Below, piece after piece: positions 59,007 to 64,000 of a DNA stretch of 64,000 nt. The notes below the pieces were generated by a model. That model worked only from the letters and a program-made list of their open reading frames with translations, was not told the origin of the DNA and did no database searches. Both the position numbers and the translations under genes were made by a program. The stretch is from CAVTSA01 sp963790575. Its GTDB lineage: Bacteria; Chloroflexota; Dormibacteria; Dormibacterales; Dormibacteraceae. Positions within the stretch are counted from its first letter, which is position 1. Every line of letters starts with the position of its first letter. The DNA is taken from contig CAWBPD010000002.1 in the NCBI GenBank assembly GCA_963790575.1, positions 1-64,000 on the forward strand, read 5' to 3'.

Positions 59007-59777
59007 GTGTGCGCCGCGCGGGGACCGAAAGAGATCTCCGCAACCGACAGGGTCGCGGTCCAGCTGCGCCAGGCGGTGCACGCGGGTGACGTCGAACACC
59101 TGAGCCGGCTACTCGAGGAGGATCCCGCGCTCGCCTCGGCCCGGCTGGTCGCCGCCGACGGAAGCGGTGGCACCCCACTCCATGTCGTCACCGACTGGCC
59201 CGGGTACTTCCCGAACGGACCCGCCGTCGCTCGCCGGCTGCTCGAAGCGGGAGCCGAGGTCGACGCTCGCACCGCCGGACGAGGGAAGACCGATGGACCC
59301 GGGACGGAGACTCCGCTCCACTACGCCGCCAGCAGCGACGACGCCGACGTCGCGGAGGTTCTGATCGACGCCGGCGCGGACATCGAGGCGCCCGACGGTT
59401 CGATCGGTACGCCGCTCGACAACGCGATCGGATATGGCTGCTGGCATGTCGCCCGGCTCTTGGTCGCCCGGGGCGCGCGGGTGGACAAGCTTTGGCACGC
59501 CGCCGCGATGGGGATGCTGGAGCGTGTGGACGAGTTGCTGACCCGGAAGCCGGAGCCCGGCCCGGATGAGATCTCGCAGGCGTTCTGGCACGCCTGTGCG
59601 GCAGCGCAGCGGCGGGCCGCGGAACGCCTGCTGAACAGTGGGGCGGACCTCAAATGGGAGCCCCCGTACGCGCGGGGGACCCCTTTGGACGCCGCCCGCA
59701 GCGAGAGCACCCGCCGGCAGAACCTGATCGCCTGGCTCGGGGGGTTGGGCGCCCAGCCGGCGGCGCCGCACGCGTAG
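59007..59777 (+). CDS. Ankyrin-repeat protein
   Basis: The 256-residue protein consists of tandem ankyrin repeats: GTPLHVVTDWPGYFPNGPAVARRLLEAGAEVDA, TPLHYAASSDDADVAEVLIDAGADIEA, TPLDNAIGYGCWHVARLLVARGARVDK and QAFWHACAAAQRRAAERLLNSGADL (in parts). The TPLH motif appears clearly in the first copies. It is a protein-binding scaffold in the cytoplasm; there is no signal peptide or extra domain. It lies between a kinase-like gene and a repair helicase, with no obvious functional link. Confidence 0.87.
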   Translation: MCAARGPKEISATDRVAVQLRQAVHAGDVEHLSRLLEEDPALASARLVAADGSGGTPLHVVTDWPGYFPNGPAVARRLLEAGAEVDARTAGRGKTDGPGTETPLHYAASSDDADVAEVLIDAGADIEAPDGSIGTPLDNAIGYGCWHVARLLVARGARVDKLWHAAAMGMLERVDELLTRKPEPGPDEISQAFWHACAAAQRRAAERLLNSGADLKWEPPYARGTPLDAARSESTRRQNLIAWLGGLGAQPAAPHA

Positions 59778-59818
59778 GGGCCCGGCCGGCTTGCCGGCTC
59801 CACTACGCTTTCCGGTTC

Positions 59819-61777
59819 GTGGACCTGGCTTCGCTGAACGGCCCCCAGCGTGAGGGCGTGACCCATCCCGGCGGCCCGCTGCTCCTCCTGGCGGGAGCCG
59901 GCAGCGGCAAGACGCGGGTCCTCACGCTGCGCATCGCCCGCCTCATCCTCGAAGAGCAGGTGCCTCCCGATCGCATCCTCGCCCTCACCTTCACCAACAA
60001 GGCGGCGCGTGAGATGCGGAGCCGGATCCGAGATCTGCTGGGAAGCGGCCCGCAGGGACTCTGGGCCGGCACCTTCCATGCCATCGCGACCCGGATCCTG
60101 CGCGCCGAGCCCGCGGCGACCGAGCGCGTGCTCGGCATCCGGCCTGGCTTCGTCATCTTCGACGAGGCCGACTCCCGCGCTCTCCTAAAGCGCACGCTGG
60201 CCGATCTGGAGCTGGATCCCAAAGAGCACCAGCCGCCGGCGCTCGCCGCTGAGATCTCACTCGCACAGGCGGAGGCGCGGGCGCCTGACGGTGGTCTGGG
60301 ACTGGTCCACGAGCGGTACCAGGCCCTGGCGCGCGAGTCCAACGGGATCGACTTCGACGGCCTTCTGACCGGCCTGGCGCGGCTGCTGCGGGAGGACGGT
60401 GAGGTGGCGGAGCGGTGGGGGGAGCGCTTCACCCACGTGCTGGTCGACGAATATCAGGACACCAACCGGGCCCAGTACGAGCTGCTCCGCCTCCTCACCC
60501 GCCGGCACGGCAACCTCACTGTGGTGGGCGACGACGACCAGAGCGTGTACGGGTTCCGCGGGGCGGACGTGCGCAACCTGCTCGACTTCCGGCGGGACCA
60601 TCCCGGCGCCCGCATCGTGAAGCTGGAGCAGAACTACCGATCGACGCAGGCCATCCTCGACGTCGCCCACGGGGTGATCTCACAGAATTCCGAGCGGATG
60701 CCCAAGCGGCTCTGGTCCGATCGGGGGGACGGGTACCTTCCTCGCCTGCTGCTGGCGCCCGACGACCAGACCGAGGCCGCCTACCTGGCGACCGAGATCC
60801 TGCGGCTGCGCGACGAGGCAGGCTGGTCGCTCTCCGACCAGGCTGTCCTGTTCCGCACCAACGCCCAGTCCCGCCCCTATGAGCGCGCGCTGGTGGAGCG
60901 GCGGATCCCTTACCACCTGGTCGGGGGCCTCAAGTTCTGGGACCGCCGGGAGATCAAAGACACCGTCGCGTATCTGCGGTTCGCGTGCAATCCCCGTGAC
61001 GCCGTCGCCTTCGATCGGATCGCCAACGTGCCCCGTCGGGGCATCTCTGAGCGGACCGCCCAGGCGGCGATCCAGGCCGCCGGCGAGGGGGGAGAGTCGA
61101 TCCTTGAGGTGTGCCGGCGGCCGGAGCAGGTGTCGGTGCGCGCCCCCGCCCAGCAGGCGCTGGCGGGATTCGCCGCCACCGTGGCGCCGATCGTGCACGA
61201 GACCCGGAGCCGGCGGCCGGGTGAGCTGGTCCAGCTGGTGATCCGCTACGCCAACCTGGCCGACTACTACGAGGACGGCTCGCCCGGGGCTGGTGCCCGG
61301 CTCGACAATCTGGCCGAGCTCCGCGACCTCGCCGGCGACTACGACCGCCTGCCTGCCCCCAACGGGCTGGAGCGGATGCTTACCGACATCGCGCTGATCT
61401 CCGACGCCGACGACGCCGGTGGCACCCGGGACGAGGTGACACTGATCACGCTCCACATGGCGAAGGGCCTCGAATACCCGGTCGTCTTTCTGACCGGCCT
61501 CGAGGACAAAGTGCTGCCGCACGAGCGCGCGCTCGAGGAGCCCGGCGGGCTGGAGGAGGAAAGGCGGCTCTGTTATGTGGGCATGACGCGCGCCCAAAAG
61601 CGGCTCTACCTGACCTCGGCAAGCGAGCGCACGATCTTCAACCGGACGCTTCGCCTCTCCCCGAGCCGGTTCCTCTCTGACATCCCGCCCGACCGCCTGG
61701 AGCTGGTTGCGCTCAAGGGCCACCGGTCGCAAGCGCTGGCGGCCCGGGTCCGCGCGGCGGCCCAGCGGGCGGGCTGA
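59819..61777 (+). CDS. pcrA: UvrD/PcrA-type ATP-dependent DNA helicase
   Basis: SF1A 3'-5' helicase of 652 residues for DNA repair and replication restart. Walker A is LLAGAGSGKTRVL (24-36), followed by LTFTNKAAREMRSRI, motif II VLVDEYQDTNRAQYELL, motif III VVGDDDQSVYGFRGAD, motif IV KLEQNYRST, motif V TLITLHMAKGLEYPVVFLTGLED (in parts) and motif VI LCYVGMTRAQKRLYLT. It is somewhat shorter than typical PcrA (~720), ending soon after motif VI. GTG 59819 is chosen because upstream frames are antisense to the ankyrin gene. Confidence 0.93.
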   Translation: MDLASLNGPQREGVTHPGGPLLLLAGAGSGKTRVLTLRIARLILEEQVPPDRILALTFTNKAAREMRSRIRDLLGSGPQGLWAGTFHAIATRILRAEPAATERVLGIRPGFVIFDEADSRALLKRTLADLELDPKEHQPPALAAEISLAQAEARAPDGGLGLVHERYQALARESNGIDFDGLLTGLARLLREDGEVAERWGERFTHVLVDEYQDTNRAQYELLRLLTRRHGNLTVVGDDDQSVYGFRGADVRNLLDFRRDHPGARIVKLEQNYRSTQAILDVAHGVISQNSERMPKRLWSDRGDGYLPRLLLAPDDQTEAAYLATEILRLRDEAGWSLSDQAVLFRTNAQSRPYERALVERRIPYHLVGGLKFWDRREIKDTVAYLRFACNPRDAVAFDRIANVPRRGISERTAQAAIQAAGEGGESILEVCRRPEQVSVRAPAQQALAGFAATVAPIVHETRSRRPGELVQLVIRYANLADYYEDGSPGAGARLDNLAELRDLAGDYDRLPAPNGLERMLTDIALISDADDAGGTRDEVTLITLHMAKGLEYPVVFLTGLEDKVLPHERALEEPGGLEEERRLCYVGMTRAQKRLYLTSASERTIFNRTLRLSPSRFLSDIPPDRLELVALKGHRSQALAARVRAAAQRAG

Positions 61778-61787
61778 GGTCCAACGC

Positions 61788-62753
61788 GTGGCGGCGCCGC
61801 GGCGGGTCGCTCTCGACAGCGACACCGGGGTCGACGACTCGCTGGCCATCCTGCTCGTGCTGGCGACCCCCGGAGTCGAGCTGCTCGGTATCGGTTCGAC
61901 CTACGGCAACTGCCGCACCCGCCAGGCCGCCCGCAACGCGCTCTGCGCCCTGGAGGTGGCGGGCGTCAACCAGGTCCCGGTCGCGGAAGGCCTCCCGGAG
62001 CCGGCCGGTGCGGAGCCCCTGATCGCGTTCGCCGCCCCCGTCCACGGGAGTGATGGCCTGGGCGGCACCGGGTTCCGGCCGGTCCGGCTGACCATCAGCC
62101 GCGAAGGCGCGGTCGAGCAGCTCCTGCGGTGGTCGCGCACCCCCGGCGCCGACATCCACCTGATCGCGCTCGGCCCCCTGACCAATCTCGCCGCCGCGCT
62201 GGGCCAGGATCGCGACGTCCTGACCCGCTTCCGCTCGGTCACCGTGATGGGCGGGATGGGCCCGGACTGGCTTGCTGCCTCGGTTTCCGAGCGACACCCG
62301 GCCTGGCTGGAGATCGGGGACCCCAACACCCGTCACAACCCGGGGGCGGCGGCCGCGGTCGCCGCCTGTCGTGCCGCCGTGACCTGGGTGGGGATGAACG
62401 TGACCGGTCCGATCCTGCTCCCCGAGTCGCTGCTCGAGCGGGCGGCAGAGGGAGGTGGCCGCAAGGCGCTCTTCGTCCGCGCCACCCACCGTGCCTACAG
62501 CGACGTCGTCACCGAGCGCGCGGCCAGCGCGGAGCGCGTCTTCACCGCCCACGACTCGATCGCGGCCATGGTCGCGGTGGACCCGGACGCGATCCTCCAC
62601 CAGGTCGAAGCGACGCCGTACCTGGGCGGTGCGGCGAAGGGCCGGCCCGCGATCTGGGGCCGCCGGCCGGAACCAGGGGAGGTGGTGCACCGCTTCGTGA
62701 CCGCGGTCGACCGTGACCGGCTGCAGCGCCACCTCGTGGGGGCCCTGGCCTAG
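61788..62753 (+). CDS. Nucleoside hydrolase
   Basis: Inosine-uridine-preferring nucleoside hydrolase family, 321 residues, cleaving N-glycosidic bonds of ribonucleosides. The metal motif is DSDTGVDDSLAI (13-24, DxDxxxDD). Other conserved stretches are GIGSTYGNCRTRQAARNAL, IHLIALGPLTNLAAAL, VTVMGGMG, and GDPNTRHNPGAAAAV for the C-terminal Asp/Asn and possible metal ligand region. The Ca2+-binding MNVTGPILL segment is present. GTG 61788 lies 8 bp after the helicase stop. Confidence 0.9.
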   Translation: MAAPRRVALDSDTGVDDSLAILLVLATPGVELLGIGSTYGNCRTRQAARNALCALEVAGVNQVPVAEGLPEPAGAEPLIAFAAPVHGSDGLGGTGFRPVRLTISREGAVEQLLRWSRTPGADIHLIALGPLTNLAAALGQDRDVLTRFRSVTVMGGMGPDWLAASVSERHPAWLEIGDPNTRHNPGAAAAVAACRAAVTWVGMNVTGPILLPESLLERAAEGGGRKALFVRATHRAYSDVVTERAASAERVFTAHDSIAAMVAVDPDAILHQVEATPYLGGAAKGRPAIWGRRPEPGEVVHRFVTAVDRDRLQRHLVGALA

Positions 62754-62769
62754 CTCAGCTCGGCGGCTC

Positions 62770-63057
62770 TCAGGGCCGAGTGCGCTCCTCGAGATGGATT
62801 GTGACCTCATCCCCGGTGCCCTTCCCGAGCAGCCGGCGGGTCTCAGCCTTCACGGCAAGCTTGTGGGTCCCGTCGCCGAGCGCCATGAAAGAGCTCCGGA
62901 AGGGATGGCCGTCGATCGTCCCACGGATCTTGACCAGCCCCCGAGTGCCGAAATACTCCGCCGAGCCGGGCATGACCACGTAGGTCCACCCACCCTTGGC
63001 GGACGACGTCTGCAGGGTGGCGGTGAACGTCCGGTCGAGCTTGTCGTTCATGATCAA
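62770..63057 (-). CDS. DUF1905 domain protein
   Basis: The 95-residue DUF1905 protein has a start RTFTATLQTSSAKGGWTYVVMPG, then VKIRGTIDGHPFRSSFMALGDGTHKLAVKAETRRLLG and GDEVTIHLEER. This is the usual short beta-rich domain, sometimes fused to a YdeI-like bacteriocin-protection domain, which is absent here. Function unknown. ATG 63057 is preferred, with ATG 63051 an alternative. Confidence 0.85.
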   Translation of the reverse strand: MIMNDKLDRTFTATLQTSSAKGGWTYVVMPGSAEYFGTRGLVKIRGTIDGHPFRSSFMALGDGTHKLAVKAETRRLLGKGTGDEVTIHLEERTRP

Positions 63058-63101
63058 CGCTCCCTACCTGGGGCTTCGGGCCTTTGGGGCTGCGGGGGCT
63101 G

Positions 63102-64000
63102 CTAGTTCCGCTCGGCGTACTGGCGCAGCAGGTCGGCAAGCTGCATCGCGTTGGTGGTGCCGTAGTTGCCCGAGCAGTTGTTCATCAGGACGTGCGTCTG
63201 GCGGGACGACCGCGCCACCTCGGCGACCCGCCCTGCCCAGTCCGCCAGCTGGTCCTCGTCGTAGAGGTAGCGGAAGCGCTCGTTGGGCGGGATCCCGGGC
63301 TTCTCCCAGGTGCCGGCGTTCTGGCCGTGGAAGCGGAAGACGGCCAGGTCCGGACTGGTCACGACCGCCACCGGCGGCACCGAACTCTTGAACCCCTGCG
63401 GCTCATCCACGATCACGTACGGGACCTTCTCGTCTTGGAGGAAGCGGAGCGTGCGCTCGGCGTTCTTCTCGTTGAACCACGACGCGTGCCGGAACTCCAC
63501 CGTCAGGCCCCGGTCGCCCAGCCGGTCCCGCGCCCGCCGGATCACCTCCCGGGCCTCGTGCGAGGGGAAGACCCAGCGCGGGAACTGCAGGAACACCGCC
63601 CCCAGCTTTCCCGCCGCGCGCAGCGGCTCGACACCTTCCAAAAAGCGGTCCCAGATCGCGTCCATGAGCTTGGGTGGGAAGTCTTTGCCGTACACGCGTG
63701 CCTTGCCCGCGAGCGCCTTGGGGAGTGTCTCCCTCAAGTCCTTGGGAAGCCGCTTCACCTCCGACGGCTGGCCGGTCAGGAGCGCGTGCGCCTTGACGTC
63801 GAAGACGAAACCGTCCGGCGTCCGCTCCGCCCACAGCTCAGCCTGGCGAGCTTGCGGCAGAGCATAGTAAGTGGCGTCCACCTCGACGACACTGAACTGC
63901 TCGGCGTAATAGCGGAGGCGATCCTCGGCCGAGGTGGCGCCGTTCGGGTAGAAGACGCCCTTCGCCGTCATGGTGGGGTCGGTCCAGGAGGCGGTCCCGG
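63102..64000 (-). CDS. DUF72 protein, N-terminus beyond window
   Basis: The ~299 visible residues of a DUF72 (YecE-like) TIM-barrel protein continue past 63971: the codons upstream of ATG 63971 read GTASWTDPT, the usual N-terminal GTSGWxxP motif, so the start lies outside the window. Conserved blocks are FSVVEVDATYYALPQ, TPDGFVFDVKAHALLTG, GAVFLQFPRW, LTVEFRHASWFNE, AVFRFHGQN and HVLMNNCSGNYGTTNAMQLADLL. The role is unknown. It is separated from the DUF1905 gene by 44 bp on the same strand. Confidence 0.9.
   Translation of the reverse strand, partial: GTASWTDPTMTAKGVFYPNGATSAEDRLRYYAEQFSVVEVDATYYALPQARQAELWAERTPDGFVFDVKAHALLTGQPSEVKRLPKDLRETLPKALAGKARVYGKDFPPKLMDAIWDRFLEGVEPLRAAGKLGAVFLQFPRWVFPSHEAREVIRRARDRLGDRGLTVEFRHASWFNEKNAERTLRFLQDEKVPYVIVDEPQGFKSSVPPVAVVTSPDLAVFRFHGQNAGTWEKPGIPPNERFRYLYDEDQLADWAGRVAEVARSSRQTHVLMNNCSGNYGTTNAMQLADLLRQYAERN

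Noticed and set aside
58149..59099. A minus-strand open frame over the tRNA and kinase-like gene
   Set aside because: It overlaps the tRNA-Ala and is antisense to a recognised cytidylate-kinase-like protein.

Overview
The window is high-GC DNA with densely packed, often overlapping genes. It fits a soil or subsurface bacterium with a large catabolic genome. Luciferase-like and Ddn-like F420-type oxidoreductases, many CoA-dependent enzymes, TAXI-type binding proteins and an XPB/helicase-associated gene pair suggest Actinomycetota, Chloroflexota or Dormibacterota-like lineages. No phylogenetic marker settles this, and the assignment is inference.

Layout. 0-5.2 kb: a frameshifted TAXI-type solute-binding gene, a 5'-truncated DUF6282 gene, a two-subunit CoA-transferase and an IS110-family element, with short palindromic repeats between them. 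5.2-15.4 kb (+): a salicylyl-CoA hydroxylase-like flavoenzyme, two luciferase-like oxidoreductases, an aryl-acid AMP ligase, then acyl-CoA dehydrogenase, CitE-like lyase, MaoC hydratase, CaiB CoA-transferase and class II aldolase. This reads as aromatic-acid activation followed by CoA-linked carboxylic-acid catabolism. 15.5-16.3 kb (-): a Crp/Fnr regulator. 16.4-25.6 kb (-): a tight eight-gene operon (TPP enzyme, membrane protein, two GMC/gluconate-dehydrogenase-like subunits, membrane protein, enolase-superfamily enzyme, SDR, GH15). 25.8-27.6 kb (+): a cytochrome b/molybdopterin oxidoreductase fusion.

27.6-29.5 kb: a VapBC module and a disrupted asparaginase-family gene, punctuated by three copies of a 54-bp hairpin repeat. 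29.5-35.2 kb (-): a BNR-repeat protein, two damaged alcohol dehydrogenases, a small hypothetical protein, a MetE-like enzyme, a second TAXI protein and an MFS gene with its middle missing. 35.4-46.3 kb (+): IclR regulator, amidohydrolase, two-domain extradiol-type dioxygenase, alcohol dehydrogenase, SRPBCC, SCP2 and Ddn-like proteins, YtcJ-like amidohydrolase, enoyl-CoA hydratase, acyl-CoA dehydrogenase, hydroxyacid dehydrogenase and HpaI aldolase. A 125-bp inverted-repeat element and a large hairpin lie between genes.

46.4-58.2 kb is an accessory region: remnants of an XPB helicase pair, a gene with an internal stop, an AbiE-type toxin-antitoxin locus with a shortened toxin, and a five-gene translationally coupled operon (sigma-like HTH protein, two uncharacterised proteins, DUF2791/BrxD-like ATPase, SF2 helicase). 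That operon is the best candidate for an undescribed system, most likely genome defence. A 1.6-kb decayed intergenic stretch with a diverged direct repeat and a tRNA-Ala(GGC) follow. 58.3-64 kb holds ordinary genes: cytidylate-kinase-like, ankyrin, UvrD/PcrA helicase, nucleoside hydrolase, DUF1905 and a partial DUF72.

A recurring oddity is gene damage: frameshifts, plus internal deletions that keep both gene ends. Some may be assembly error; this cannot be resolved from the sequence alone.
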